Notes: generated by a model not told the origin, from the letters alone. A stretch of DNA of 8,476 nucleotides from Actinomycetota bacterium (GCA_009705025.1 WLDA01000029.1:1-8476); one strand, 5' to 3'; counted from the first letter of the stretch, positions 1-7,989 are shown. Translations and numbers: made by a program.

Positions 1-390
1 ACAGTTGTCAATATTGATGGGAATGTGCAAAGCATTGCTAAGCAATTATTTTCAACATATGTATGGCCATTTGAAGTTGTTTCAGCACTTCTGATTACAG
101 CTGCCCTTGGAGCAATGGTTCTTGCACATCACCAACGCACAATTCTTCGCCCAACACAACGCGAACAAGCAATCAATCGTTTCCGCTCAGGATCACTTGC
201 ATCTGCTGCAGGACTTCCTGGTCCAGGAGTATTCGCTCGTCACAATGCAGTCGATGTCCCAGCGCTCCTGCCTGATGGAAGTGCAGCTCCAGCATCAGTG
301 AGTGCGACGTTGAAAGCTCGTGGCGATGTAATTGATTCTAGAAAATTTGAACTCGGAGAAGTCGATACAAGCGTGGAGGAGGAGAAGTAA
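1..390 (+). CDS. nuoJ: NADH-quinone oxidoreductase subunit J, C-terminal part (5' end outside window)
   Basis: Frame 1 is open from the first base to TAA at 388-390 and reads on upstream of the window, so this is the 3' portion of a larger gene; the GTG at base 25 is internal, not a start. NuoJ is a membrane subunit of proton-pumping complex I, adjacent to NuoK and NuoA. About 129 residues are visible. One hydrophobic segment (roughly [19 protein letters not shown]) is the last transmembrane helix. It is followed by a basic linker and a long soluble tail containing [13 protein letters not shown] and PALLPDGS. This tail is typical of actinobacterial NuoJ and is absent from the short proteobacterial form. 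The identification rests on the tail and on the nuoK that follows with a 1-base overlap. The missing N-terminal helices cannot be checked here. Confidence 0.93.
   Translation, partial: TVVNIDGNVQSIAKQLFSTYVWPFEVVSALLITAALGAMVLAHHQRTILRPTQREQAINRFRSGSLASAAGLPGPGVFARHNAVDVPALLPDGSAAPASVSATLKARGDVIDSRKFELGEVDTSVEEEK
375..384 (+). promoter_or_regulatory. Strong Shine-Dalgarno for nuoK inside the nuoJ 3' end
   Basis: The purine run GGAGGAGGAG lies 5 bases before the nuoK ATG at 390 and still codes for the last residues of NuoJ (EEEK). It is the strongest ribosome binding site in the operon segment seen here. It fixes the nuoK start despite the overlapping TAATG junction. Confidence 0.8.
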
Positions 391-689
391 TGAATGCTGC
401 TAACTATTTATATGTTTCTGCACTCCTCTTTACCATTGGCGCTGTCGGTGTAGTTGTGCGCAGAAATGCAATCGTTGTTTTCATGTGTGTAGAACTCATG
501 CTCAATGCAGCAAATTTAGCTTTTGTAACTTTTGCGCGAATAAATGGAAATATCGATGGCCAAATTATGGCCTTCTTCACCATGGTTGTTGCAGCGTGTG
601 AAGTTGTTGTTGGGCTTGCAATTATCGTAACAATTTATCGTTCACGCCGATCAGCATCAGTTGATGATGCCAGTTTGTTGAAGCGATAG
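390..689 (+). CDS. nuoK: NADH-quinone oxidoreductase subunit K
   Basis: This is a small membrane subunit of complex I (MrpC/NuoK family), part of the proton path between the quinone-side subunits and the antiporter-like subunits. At 99 residues it has the family's usual length and three transmembrane helices (about 6-22, 28-48 and 58-83). Two buried glutamates needed for proton transfer in this family are visible: E35 in [13 protein letters not shown] and E71 in [11 protein letters not shown], matching E36 and E72 of E. coli. The R24-R25 pair lies in the conserved cytoplasmic loop. The C-terminal tail [16 protein letters not shown] is of the actinobacterial type. The ATG overlaps the nuoJ stop (TAATG) and has a strong Shine-Dalgarno. 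The stop is TAG, two bases before nuoL. Nothing is missing or unusual. Confidence 0.98.
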   Translation: MNAANYLYVSALLFTIGAVGVVVRRNAIVVFMCVELMLNAANLAFVTFARINGNIDGQIMAFFTMVVAACEVVVGLAIIVTIYRSRRSASVDDASLLKR

Positions 690-691
690 CT

Positions 692-2581
692 ATGCAAATC
701 AATAACGGACTTGTCTATCTCATTGCTCTGCCACTTGCAGGCGCAATTATCCTTTTACTTGCAGGACGCCGCGCGGATAAATGGGGACATATATTTGCAA
801 CTCTTATGTCTGCATCATCGTTTGCAGTTGGCCTACTTCAATTTTCTCAGATGCTCGCACGCCCCGCCGAGGAGCGCGCAGTAGAACAAAAACTCTTTGA
901 ATGGATTTCAGTAGGTTCATTCCAGGTAGATGCAGGTCTATTACTTGATCAACTTTCAATCTGCTTTGTTCTACTCATCACGGGTGTTGGAACATTGATT
1001 CATATTTATTCAATCTCTTACATGTCTCACGACAAAGATCGTCGCCGTTTCTTTGCTTATCTAAACCTCTTCATTGCAGCGATGCTCTTGTTGGTACTCG
1101 GTAATTCATTCCTAAACCTTTATGTCGGCTGGGAAGGCGTAGGCCTTGCTTCCTATCTACTCATTGGTTTCTGGAATCAAAAGCCTGCATATGCAACTGC
1201 CTCAAAGAAGGCATTCATCATGAACCGCGTCGGCGATATGGGTCTTTCATTTGCAATCATGATTGCTTTCGCAACACTTGGCACTGTTTCCTTTGCAGGA
1301 ATCAAAGAGGCAGCACCAAATGCATCCACTGCATCCCTTACTGCGATCGGAATCATGCTTTTGGTTGCAGCAACTGGAAAGTCTGCGCAATTCCCATTAC
1401 AGGCATGGCTTGGTGATGCAATGGCCGGCCCAACCCCAGTTTCAGCTCTTATTCACGCAGCGACAATGGTTACAGCAGGCGTGTATCTCATAACTCGTTC
1501 TAACTTTATTTTCGATGCAGCGCCAACAGCACAATTACTTGTAGTTATTGTTGGCGCAATAACACTTCTCTTTGGCGCGATTATCGGTACTGCTAAAGAT
1601 GACATCAAGAAAGCACTCGCTGCTTCAACAATGTCGCAGATCGGTTACATGATTTTAGGTGCAGGGCTTGGTCCAGTTGGTTATGCATTTGCAATCATGC
1701 ACCTCATCACTCACGGCTTCTTCAAGGCGGGTATGTTCCTTGGTGCGGGTTCAGTTATGCACGGCATGGATGATGAAGTAAATATGCGCAAGTATGGAAA
1801 CCTTCGCAAATTTATGCCAATTACTTTCGTAACATTTGGCTTAGGTTATTTAGCAATTCTTGGAGTTCCACCATTCGCTGGTTTCTATTCCAAAGATATG
1901 ATTATTGAAACTGCTTTCAACGCAGGTGGCATCAAGGGAATTCTTCTTGGTAGCGCAGCATTACTTGGAGCAGGTATCACAGCTTTCTATATGACTCGTG
2001 TCATGATCCTTACATTTACCGGATCTCCACGTTGGGATGAAAAAGCACATCCACACGAGTCTCCAATACTTATGTGGTTACCAATGGCAATTCTTGCAAT
2101 TGGTTCCGTTACTTCTGGTTTCTTACTCTCGCGTGGCGACACACTTGTACATTGGCTTGAGCCACTCTTTGCTGAGCATGGCGAACATGAAGAGTTATTG
2201 AAACCAATAGTGGTGACTTCATTAGCACTACTTATGGTCGCTATTGGCGTAGCAATTGCATTCGTGAAATATTCACGAAGCGAAGTATCAGATACGGCTC
2301 CTGAAAAAGTATCGCTACTAACAAGAATTGTTCGTCGTGATCTCTTGCAAGATGATTTCAACGAAGCAGTATTTATGCGCACTGGACAGGCTCTGACTTC
2401 TACTTTGGTCAAAACTGATGAGATCGTTATTGATGGTGCGGTTCGCGGAATAGGCAGTGCAGCACTTAGTTCGGCTGGCGCCCTTCGCACTAGCCAAACT
2501 GGTTTTGTTCGCAGTTATGCGGCACTGATTTTGATTGGTGCAGTTGCACTTGTCGCAGCGATTTGGGTGGTAACTCAGTAA
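692..2581 (+). CDS. nuoL: NADH-quinone oxidoreductase subunit L
   Basis: This is the distal antiporter-like proton-pumping subunit of complex I. It has 629 residues, which is normal, with many transmembrane helices, an amphipathic lateral-helix region (roughly 510-600) and a final transmembrane helix (about 608-627). Key residues are present: E148 in [17 protein letters not shown]230 in [16 protein letters not shown]255 in [11 protein letters not shown]337, H341 and K345 in [13 protein letters not shown], and K401-D402 in [10 protein letters not shown]. These correspond to the charged channel residues mapped in E. coli NuoL (E144, K229, H254, H334, H338, K342, K399). The ATG follows nuoK by 2 bases. 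The sequence before it (TTGAAGCGATAGCT) has little Shine-Dalgarno character, so translation probably depends on ribosomes finishing nuoK. The stop TAA overlaps the nuoM ATG by one base. No frameshift or missing key residue is seen. Confidence 0.98.
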   Translation: MQINNGLVYLIALPLAGAIILLLAGRRADKWGHIFATLMSASSFAVGLLQFSQMLARPAEERAVEQKLFEWISVGSFQVDAGLLLDQLSICFVLLITGVGTLIHIYSISYMSHDKDRRRFFAYLNLFIAAMLLLVLGNSFLNLYVGWEGVGLASYLLIGFWNQKPAYATASKKAFIMNRVGDMGLSFAIMIAFATLGTVSFAGIKEAAPNASTASLTAIGIMLLVAATGKSAQFPLQAWLGDAMAGPTPVSALIHAATMVTAGVYLITRSNFIFDAAPTAQLLVVIVGAITLLFGAIIGTAKDDIKKALAASTMSQIGYMILGAGLGPVGYAFAIMHLITHGFFKAGMFLGAGSVMHGMDDEVNMRKYGNLRKFMPITFVTFGLGYLAILGVPPFAGFYSKDMIIETAFNAGGIKGILLGSAALLGAGITAFYMTRVMILTFTGSPRWDEKAHPHESPILMWLPMAILAIGSVTSGFLLSRGDTLVHWLEPLFAEHGEHEELLKPIVVTSLALLMVAIGVAIAFVKYSRSEVSDTAPEKVSLLTRIVRRDLLQDDFNEAVFMRTGQALTSTLVKTDEIVIDGAVRGIGSAALSSAGALRTSQTGFVRSYAALILIGAVALVAAIWVVTQ

Positions 2582-4095
2582 TGAATCTTTCATTGACTCT
2601 ACTTATGGCCCTGCCACTACTAGGTGCAGCGGTGTTAGCAGCACTTCCCAAAGCAAATGCTCTTCTTGCAAAGCAAATTGCACTCGGTTCAACATTTCTT
2701 GTTGCGCTAGTAACAATTGCAATGGCAGTTGGCTTTGAGCGCGACAATATCAATCTTCAATACGTTGAGAGCCATCAATGGATTCCATCCTTTGGCATCA
2801 ACTATGCAGTTGGACTCGATGGAATTTCGCTTGTTCTAATCTTGATGACAACACTCCTTGCGCCAATTGTTGTTCTTGCAGGTTGGAATGAATCTCAAAA
2901 TGGGCGTTGGTCTACCAAGACTTTCTACATTCTTATTCTTGTTCTTGAAATGATGGCAATCGGTGTCTTTGCTGCAACCGATGTATTCCTTTTCTATGTT
3001 TTCTTTGAAGCCATGCTTGTTCCTGTTTATTTCCTTATCGGTGGTTACGGAACAGGGGAGCGCTCAGCCGCTGCAGTGAAGTTCCTTCTATATAGCCTCT
3101 TTGGTGGCCTCTTGATGCTTGCATCAATTATTGGTCTCTATGTTATTTCTGGCACACAAGGTGGACATACATTCGATACTCAGGCGCTTTCACAATTACA
3201 GATGAGTTCGACAACTCAAAACCTTCTGTTCCTAGGATTCTTTATTGCTTTCGCAATCAAAGCCCCTCTGTGGCCATTCCATACATGGCTACCTGATGCT
3301 GCAGATTGCGCAACACCTGGAACATCTGTTCTCTTACTTGGTGTGCTCGACAAAGTTGGAACTTTCGGAATGATCCGCTATTGCCTCACACTTTTCCCTG
3401 AAGCAACAAAGACATTCACTCCAACAATTATTGTGCTCTCAGTTATTTCCATTATCTACGGCGCATTCCTTGCAATCGGCCAAAAGGATATAAAGCGCTT
3501 AATCGCATTTACATCTATTTCCCACTTTGGCTTTATCACCATGGGAATCTTTGCAATGACAAGCCAAGGACATAGCGGAGCAACGCTTTATATGTTCAAT
3601 CACGGCTTCTCAACAGCTGCCCTATTCTTAGTAGCAGGCTGGATGATTTCACGTCGTGGCTCTTCAATAATTTCAGACTTTGGTGGACTGCAACGAGTCA
3701 CACCAGTTATGGCATGGGCATTCTTCTTTGCCGGAATGTCGAGCTTGGCACTTCCTGGTCTTTCAAGTTTCGTCTCTGAATTCTTAGTTCTAGTCGGCAC
3801 ATACACTCGCTATCCAGTGGCTGCAATCATTGCAACATTTGGAATTGTTTTAGCTGCTCTTTATATCTTGATTCCAGTGCAGCGCGCACTACATGGTCCA
3901 ATAACTGCAGGTAATGAGAATCTTTCAGATCTAACACTTCGTGAAAGAGTTGCAATCGCACCTGTAGTTGTAATCATTATTTTCTTAGGTTTCTACCCAT
4001 CACCACTTCTCAAAGTTATCAATCCTGCGGCTACGCATGTGATTTCACAAATGGGATTTAGTGACCCCGCTCCAACGCAATTGGGAGGCAAGTAA
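2581..4095 (+). CDS. nuoM: NADH-quinone oxidoreductase subunit M
   Basis: This is the middle antiporter-like proton-pumping subunit of complex I, 504 residues from the ATG at 2581. An in-frame TTG at 2563 would add MGGNSV. The ATG is preferred because it forms a TAATG junction with the nuoL stop, begins with the typical [12 protein letters not shown] helix, and has GGGTGG about 10 bases upstream. Functional charges are visible: E143 in FFEAMLVPVYFLIGGYG, K227 and H234 in AIKAPLWPFHTWLPDA, K258 in GVLDKVGTFG, and E400 in SFVSEFLVLVG. The stretch after LPDA reads ADCATPGTSV and continues LDKVGTFGMIRYCL. This is the actinobacterial variant of the more widespread HTEAPTAGSV and LLKMGTYG pattern. 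The C-terminus ends in a short soluble tail. The stop TAA lies 3 bases before the nuoN ATG. Confidence 0.98.
   Translation: MNLSLTLLMALPLLGAAVLAALPKANALLAKQIALGSTFLVALVTIAMAVGFERDNINLQYVESHQWIPSFGINYAVGLDGISLVLILMTTLLAPIVVLAGWNESQNGRWSTKTFYILILVLEMMAIGVFAATDVFLFYVFFEAMLVPVYFLIGGYGTGERSAAAVKFLLYSLFGGLLMLASIIGLYVISGTQGGHTFDTQALSQLQMSSTTQNLLFLGFFIAFAIKAPLWPFHTWLPDAADCATPGTSVLLLGVLDKVGTFGMIRYCLTLFPEATKTFTPTIIVLSVISIIYGAFLAIGQKDIKRLIAFTSISHFGFITMGIFAMTSQGHSGATLYMFNHGFSTAALFLVAGWMISRRGSSIISDFGGLQRVTPVMAWAFFFAGMSSLALPGLSSFVSEFLVLVGTYTRYPVAAIIATFGIVLAALYILIPVQRALHGPITAGNENLSDLTLRERVAIAPVVVIIIFLGFYPSPLLKVINPAATHVISQMGFSDPAPTQLGGK
4083..4088 (+). promoter_or_regulatory. Shine-Dalgarno for nuoN
   Basis: GGGAGG inside the last codons of nuoM (LGGK) lies 10 bases before the nuoN ATG at 4099. 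It supports that start over any internal alternative. Confidence 0.7.
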
Positions 4096-4098
4096 GAA

Positions 4099-5616
4099 AT
4101 GACTTTCACAGCGCCTGTACTAAATTACACAATCCTTTCACCGATGCTTATTGTTCTAGCTGGTGCGCTCATTGGTGTATTGGTTGAAGCCTTTCTTGGT
4201 AAAGCATTTCGTCCAATTGTTCAACTTATCCTGACCGTTGGAACTCTACTTCTCTCGTTAGTTCAAGTATTTAGGATTAGAGAATCAGAATCATTGAGCG
4301 CAGCCATGGGTTCAGTTGTTTTCGATGGACCTGGCTTTCTCCTTCAAGCAGCAATTCTAATTATTTCTATCATTTCTGTGTTTCTCATTGCTGATAACGA
4401 AAACTTTACAGCGCTAGCAGCTGCAATTCCTGGTTCGGTTGAAGAACATGCTTCAATTCAACAAGGAAACAAAGTAACTGAGGTTTACCCACTTACACTT
4501 TTTGCAGTTGCGGGAATGCTGCTCTTCCCAATTTCTAGTGATTTGATTACCCTCTTTGTTGCCCTCGAAATGCTTTCATTACCTCTTTATTTGATGGCTG
4601 GCCTCTCACGTCGCCGTCGCTTACTTTCACAAGAAGCAGCTCTCAAATACTTCTTACTAGGAGCATTTTCATCAGCATTCTTCCTTTTTGGCGCTGCCTA
4701 TCTATACGGATATTCAGGAGATATTTCTTTCGCAGGAATTCGTGATTCCGTAGTTGGCGGATCAGGCAATGACATCTTCTTACTTATCGGAATTGCATTT
4801 GTTTCAGTTGGCCTGTTATTCAAAGTTGGCGCAGTTCCATTCCATGCATGGTCGCCAGATGTTTACCAGGGTGCACCAACTGCAGTAACTGCATTTATGG
4901 CAGCAGCGACAAAAATCGCAGCATTTGGAGCGATGCTTCGTATTTATTACACGGTTTTTGCTAACGCTCAATGGAGTTGGACCCCTTTACTTTCAGGCAT
5001 AGCAATTATCACGATGCTCTTTGGTTCATTCGTTGCAATCGCACAGCGCGATGTAAAGAGAATGCTTGCCTACTCTTCAATCGCACATGCCGGCTTCTTG
5101 CTCGCAGGAGTTATCGCCCTCAATAAAGCAGGATTATCTGCCTCAATTTTCTACCTCTTTGCATATGGAGTGGCAACAGTTGGGGCATTTGCAGTTGTAA
5201 CACTTGTTCGCGATTCATCAGGTGAAGTAACAGATCTCAACCGTTGGACTGGTCTTGGAAAGCGCTCACCATGGGTTGCATCAGTCTTTGCATTCTTCTT
5301 GCTCGCATTTGCTGGGATTCCACTAACAAGTGGATTCATCGGAAAGTTTTCAATCTTCTCTGCTGCCTATGAAAGTGGGGCAAAAGGTGTCGTTATCGCT
5401 GGTGTGCTCTCTAGCGCCATCGCAGCTTTCTTTTATATACGAGTCATCGTATTGATGTTCTTCACTGATTCGCATGAAGATGCAACAACTGTTGTAATAC
5501 CTTCGGTATTGACTCGAATCACTGTTATCTTCTCTTTTGTGATCACAGTGGCCCTCGGTGTGTACCCAGCACCGCTTATTGATTTCATCAATAAGTTCGC
5601 AACCTTTATTCGCTAA
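4099..5616 (+). CDS. nuoN: NADH-quinone oxidoreductase subunit N
   Basis: This is the third antiporter-like proton-pumping subunit of complex I, next to NuoK, with 505 residues. Channel residues are present: E157 in VALEMLSLPLYLMAGL, K242 and H249 in FKVGAVPFHAWSPDVYQGAPT, K272 in AAATKIAAFGA, and K416 in TSGFIGKF, the equivalents of E133, K217, K247 and K395 in E. coli. Between about residues 103 and 128 there is a hydrophilic loop (LAAAIPGSVEEHASIQQGNK) before TEVYPLTLFAVAGM. This loop is typical of actinobacterial NuoN and explains the greater length than E. coli NuoN. RRRRLLSQEAALKYFLLGAFSS is a family hallmark. As usual in nuo operons, it is the last complex I gene. Its TAA overlaps the ATG of the downstream prenyl synthase gene by one base. 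Confidence 0.98.
   Translation: MTFTAPVLNYTILSPMLIVLAGALIGVLVEAFLGKAFRPIVQLILTVGTLLLSLVQVFRIRESESLSAAMGSVVFDGPGFLLQAAILIISIISVFLIADNENFTALAAAIPGSVEEHASIQQGNKVTEVYPLTLFAVAGMLLFPISSDLITLFVALEMLSLPLYLMAGLSRRRRLLSQEAALKYFLLGAFSSAFFLFGAAYLYGYSGDISFAGIRDSVVGGSGNDIFLLIGIAFVSVGLLFKVGAVPFHAWSPDVYQGAPTAVTAFMAAATKIAAFGAMLRIYYTVFANAQWSWTPLLSGIAIITMLFGSFVAIAQRDVKRMLAYSSIAHAGFLLAGVIALNKAGLSASIFYLFAYGVATVGAFAVVTLVRDSSGEVTDLNRWTGLGKRSPWVASVFAFFLLAFAGIPLTSGFIGKFSIFSAAYESGAKGVVIAGVLSSAIAAFFYIRVIVLMFFTDSHEDATTVVIPSVLTRITVIFSFVITVALGVYPAPLIDFINKFATFIR
5496..5510 (+). repeat. 15-bp perfect inverted repeat inside nuoN
   Basis: AATACC-TTC-GGTATT is a perfect 6-bp inverted repeat with a 3-base centre, near the 3' end of nuoN (the TVVIPSVLTR region). 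It could form a small RNA hairpin or be a chance result of codon choice. It shares the core ATACC-N3-GGTAT with the palindrome at 8001-8015. No function is assigned. Confidence 0.4.
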
Positions 5617-6605
5617 TGCCAACTATTGGGATTCCAAATGTCTCACCTCTTCTCGAGGCTGAACTTGAGATCTCAATGGAGCGCGTTGAATCACTATTGC
5701 GTAGCCACATCGAAGGTGATTATCCACTCGTTGTAGAAACATCGCGCCATTTAGTTGAAGCAGGTGGCAAGCGCCTCCGCCCGCTACTCACACTTATCAC
5801 TGCGCAATTTGGCGATCCAAGTGCGCGTGGGATTATCGAAGCAGCAGTTGTCTGCGAACTTACTCATTTGGCAACGCTCTATCACGATGACGTTATGGAT
5901 GAAGCGCCACTTCGTCGCGGAGTTGAAAGTGCAAATGATCGATGGGGTAACACAATCGCAATTCTTACTGGTGATTATTTGTTTGCGAAAGCATCAGACT
6001 TACTTGCAGACCTTGGAACCGATGCGGTCCGTTTACAGGCACGCACTTTCGAGCGCTTAGTCATTGGGCAAATAACTGAGACACAGGGTCCACAAAACGG
6101 TGAAGATCCGCTAGAACATTACTTGCAAGTTGTTGCGGATAAAACAGGTTCACTCATTGCAACAAGTGCAAAGTTTGGCGCAATGCTCTCTGGTGCTAGC
6201 CGAGAAGTAACTGAGACCGTTACTAAGTTTGGTGAAAAAATCGGTGTTGCATTTCAATTAGCCGATGATGTAATCGATATTGCAAGTGAATCTAATCAGT
6301 CCGGGAAAACTCCTGGTACAGACCTTCGTGAAGGTGTTCCCACCCTTGTCACTCTCAATGTTATGAGATCTACTGATAAGGCCGATAAAGAACTACAGAA
6401 ATTATTGAAAAAGCCTATAAAGGATACAAAGACAGTAAACCAAGTTCTCAAAGTACTTCGAAATCACAAAGCACTTGATCAATCACGATTGCAATTACAT
6501 CAGGTAGCAAAAGAGGCTCGAGAAGCACTCGGCCCACTACCTGTCAGTGATGCATCTGCAGCGCTATTTTCGCTCTGCGACGCTGTCGTCGAGCGTTCTA
6601 CTTGA
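5616..6605 (+). CDS. Polyprenyl diphosphate synthase (trans-isoprenyl, probably long chain for menaquinone)
   Basis: This is a soluble all-helical enzyme that condenses isopentenyl diphosphate onto an allylic diphosphate; 329 residues is normal for long-chain trans-prenyl synthases. Visible motifs are GGKRLRP (50-56, isopentenyl diphosphate binding), the first aspartate-rich motif DDVMD (91-95), GDYLFAKAS (119-127), DKTGSLIATSAKFGA (175-189), the second aspartate-rich motif as QLADDVID (214-221), and KTPGTDLREG (231-240). The positions four and five residues before the first motif are T87 and A86. Small residues there, instead of aromatic ones, suggest a long product. The ATG overlaps the nuoN stop (TAATG) with no clear Shine-Dalgarno, so translation is probably coupled. 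The position after nuoN suggests a role in the menaquinone tail, possibly heptaprenyl to nonaprenyl; the exact chain length cannot be read from sequence. The last 42 bp overlap the convergent rarD gene. Confidence 0.93.
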   Translation: MPTIGIPNVSPLLEAELEISMERVESLLRSHIEGDYPLVVETSRHLVEAGGKRLRPLLTLITAQFGDPSARGIIEAAVVCELTHLATLYHDDVMDEAPLRRGVESANDRWGNTIAILTGDYLFAKASDLLADLGTDAVRLQARTFERLVIGQITETQGPQNGEDPLEHYLQVVADKTGSLIATSAKFGAMLSGASREVTETVTKFGEKIGVAFQLADDVIDIASESNQSGKTPGTDLREGVPTLVTLNVMRSTDKADKELQKLLKKPIKDTKTVNQVLKVLRNHKALDQSRLQLHQVAKEAREALGPLPVSDASAALFSLCDAVVERST

Positions 6606-7463
6606 TTTCACTAAATCTATTCCGAGTGTAATTAGCGCAACCCAGATAAAAATAAAACCAGCCCAGCGAGCTGTTGGCATTGGTTCGTGATTGAGCCATA
6701 CTCCGAGTGAGAACTGAATAGTTGGAGTGATGTATTGCAATAGACCAATAATCGTATAAGGCAAGCGCGTTGTTGAGCCATTGAATAACAAAAGTGGGAT
6801 TGCAGTAACAATGCCGGCACTAATAAGTAAGAAGCTTCCTCCTACTTGTTGGCCTAATTGCCCTGTTCCTTCAAGAGCCAACCAGATCAAATAACCACCG
6901 TAAAAGGGCAAGGAGAGAGATGTTTCAACGGTTAATCCTTCGAGTGCGCCTAAGTTCAATTGTTTCTTTACTAAACCATACGATCCCCACGAAAGCGCAA
7001 GAGCTAGTGCAACCCATGGCAAGCGACCATAGTCATATGTGAGAACTGCAACGCCAATGGCTGCGATTGAAACAGAGGCCCATTGAAGTTTTCGCATCTT
7101 CTCTTTGAGCAAGATGACGCCAAAAGCAATAATGATAAGTGGGTTTATGTAATAGCCAAGAGCTGCTTCAACAACGTGCTCATGATTGACTGCCCAGATA
7201 TAAGTTATCCAGTTGACTGAAATGAGAATTGTTGAAAGCGCTAAGCGTGCAATTACGGTTGGTTTTTTGAATAGTGCGAATGTAGATCTAAGTTCTTTAC
7301 CAAGGGCTAGTGCTACTAAACAAAAAGCGAGAGTCCACACAGCGCGGTGAGAAACAATTTCAAGTGCCGTTGCCGGCTTTAGGAGTGGCCAATACAGTGG
7401 AAACAATCCCCACAAGACATATGAACTCACTCCAAAGAGTAGGCCTAACTTATAGCGACTCAA
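6564..7463 (-). CDS. rarD: RarD-type permease (EamA/DMT superfamily)
   Basis: This is a membrane permease of about ten transmembrane helices and 299 residues, the usual length for the RarD subfamily of the drug/metabolite transporter superfamily. RarD hallmarks are EIVSHRAVW (35-43), NWITYIWAVN (84-93), HVVEAALGYYINPL (96-109), LLKEKMRKLQW (118-128), VTAIPLLLFN (219-228) and GLLQYITPTIQF (240-251). The E. coli member was named for chloramphenicol sensitivity, and the true substrates of the family are largely unknown. The only sensible start is TTG at 7461-7463, immediately after the yajQ stop (TAATTG). It gives a short MSRYK leader before the first helix, and no Shine-Dalgarno is evident. The next in-frame alternative, a GTG at codon 12, would cut into helix 1. 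It is probably co-transcribed with yajQ and translated by reinitiation. Its last 42 bp lie antisense to the end of the prenyl synthase gene. Confidence 0.93.
   Translation of the reverse strand: MSRYKLGLLFGVSSYVLWGLFPLYWPLLKPATALEIVSHRAVWTLAFCLVALALGKELRSTFALFKKPTVIARLALSTILISVNWITYIWAVNHEHVVEAALGYYINPLIIIAFGVILLKEKMRKLQWASVSIAAIGVAVLTYDYGRLPWVALALALSWGSYGLVKKQLNLGALEGLTVETSLSLPFYGGYLIWLALEGTGQLGQQVGGSFLLISAGIVTAIPLLLFNGSTTRLPYTIIGLLQYITPTIQFSLGVWLNHEPMPTARWAGFIFIWVALITLGIDLVKSSRTLDDSVAERK
6571..6595 (+). terminator. Possible hairpin terminator within the convergent overlap
   Basis: CGCTC (6571-6575) pairs with GAGCG (6591-6595), and inside it GACG (6579-6582) pairs with CGTC (6587-6590) around a CTGT loop, leaving a TGC bulge on one side. 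On the + strand it is followed by the moderately T-rich TTCTACTTGATTT, which includes the synthase stop codon. The fold lies where both genes end, so it could slow or end transcription from either side. The T tract is weak, so it may equally be a coincidence of coding sequence. Confidence 0.35.
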
Positions 7464-7955
7464 TTATCTGTAATTCGTAAATTGAACAGCAAACTCCCAA
7501 GGAGCATCTTTGACCATCTGAATTGCTTCTTGAAGATCATCACGGCTTTTAGATGTGACACGAAGTTCATCGCCTTGAATCTGAGTCTTCAATGACTTTG
7601 GGCCTTCATCGCGTAGAAACTTTGCAATCTTCTTTGCATTCTCAGTTGAAATTCCCTCTTTGAGAGGACATGCAATTTTGTAGATTTTTCCGCTCAGTTG
7701 TGGGGGAGCCGCATCTAAATGCTTGAGCGATACTCCGCGCTTAATCATTTTATCTTTTACAACATCGAGTGCTGCTTTCGCGCGCTCTTCTGTATCGGCT
7801 TCGATAGAAATTTTGTCACCTTCGATTTCAATTTTTGAACCTGTATTCTTGAAATCAAAACGTGTATCAATCTCACGGATTGCCTGATTGATGGCATTGT
7901 CGAGCTCCATGCGGTCGATCTTGGAAGTTATATCGAAACTGCTATCTGCTGCCAC
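7464..7955 (-). CDS. yajQ: YajQ family nucleotide-binding protein (UPF0234)
   Basis: This is a small soluble protein of the YajQ family, whose members fold as two ferredoxin-like halves and bind nucleotides; some proteobacterial members bind cyclic di-GMP. From the GTG at 7955 it has 163 residues, the usual length. Visible blocks are [17 protein letters not shown] (5-21), RFDFK (32-36), KMIKRG (69-74), PLKEGIS (97-103) and [16 protein letters not shown] (127-142), ending in FTNYR. Two in-frame ATGs at 7976 and 7973 would add seven or six residues (MMNGANT or MNGANT). GTG is preferred because GGAG lies 8 bases upstream, nothing similar precedes the ATGs, and MAADSSFDI matches the normal actinobacterial N-terminus. 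The stop directly abuts the rarD start. The biological role in this organism is unknown. Confidence 0.95.
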   Translation of the reverse strand: MAADSSFDITSKIDRMELDNAINQAIREIDTRFDFKNTGSKIEIEGDKISIEADTEERAKAALDVVKDKMIKRGVSLKHLDAAPPQLSGKIYKIACPLKEGISTENAKKIAKFLRDEGPKSLKTQIQGDELRVTSKSRDDLQEAIQMVKDAPWEFAVQFTNYR

Positions 7956-7963
7956 GGTATTGG

Positions 7964-7967
7964 CTCC
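7964..7967 (-). promoter_or_regulatory. Shine-Dalgarno supporting the GTG start of yajQ
   Basis: On the - strand, GGAG lies 8 bases before the GTG at 7955-7953. The upstream ATGs at 7976 and 7973 have only CGCTTTCTA before them, without purine-rich pairing potential. This is the main sequence reason for the shorter YajQ call. Confidence 0.55.
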
Positions 7968-7989
7968 ATTCATCATTAGAAAGCGCGGT

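Noticed and set aside
25..390. Independent small gene starting at GTG 25
   Set aside because: The same frame is open to base 1 and reads as the NuoJ last helix and tail, so GTG 25 is an internal valine codon.
1987..2490. Minus-strand open frame of 167 codons within nuoL
   Set aside because: It lies wholly inside nuoL, which has all its conserved residues; the antisense peptide is low-complexity Ser/Thr/Ile-rich with no recognisable domain.
2563..2580. Longer NuoM start at TTG 2563
   Set aside because: It would overlap nuoL by 19 bases and add an atypical MGGNSV. The ATG at 2581 fits the TAATG junction and the family N-terminus.
5350..5622. Minus-strand open frame of 90 codons over the end of nuoN
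   Set aside because: It is antisense to conserved NuoN sequence, has no domain pattern and no plausible ribosome binding site.
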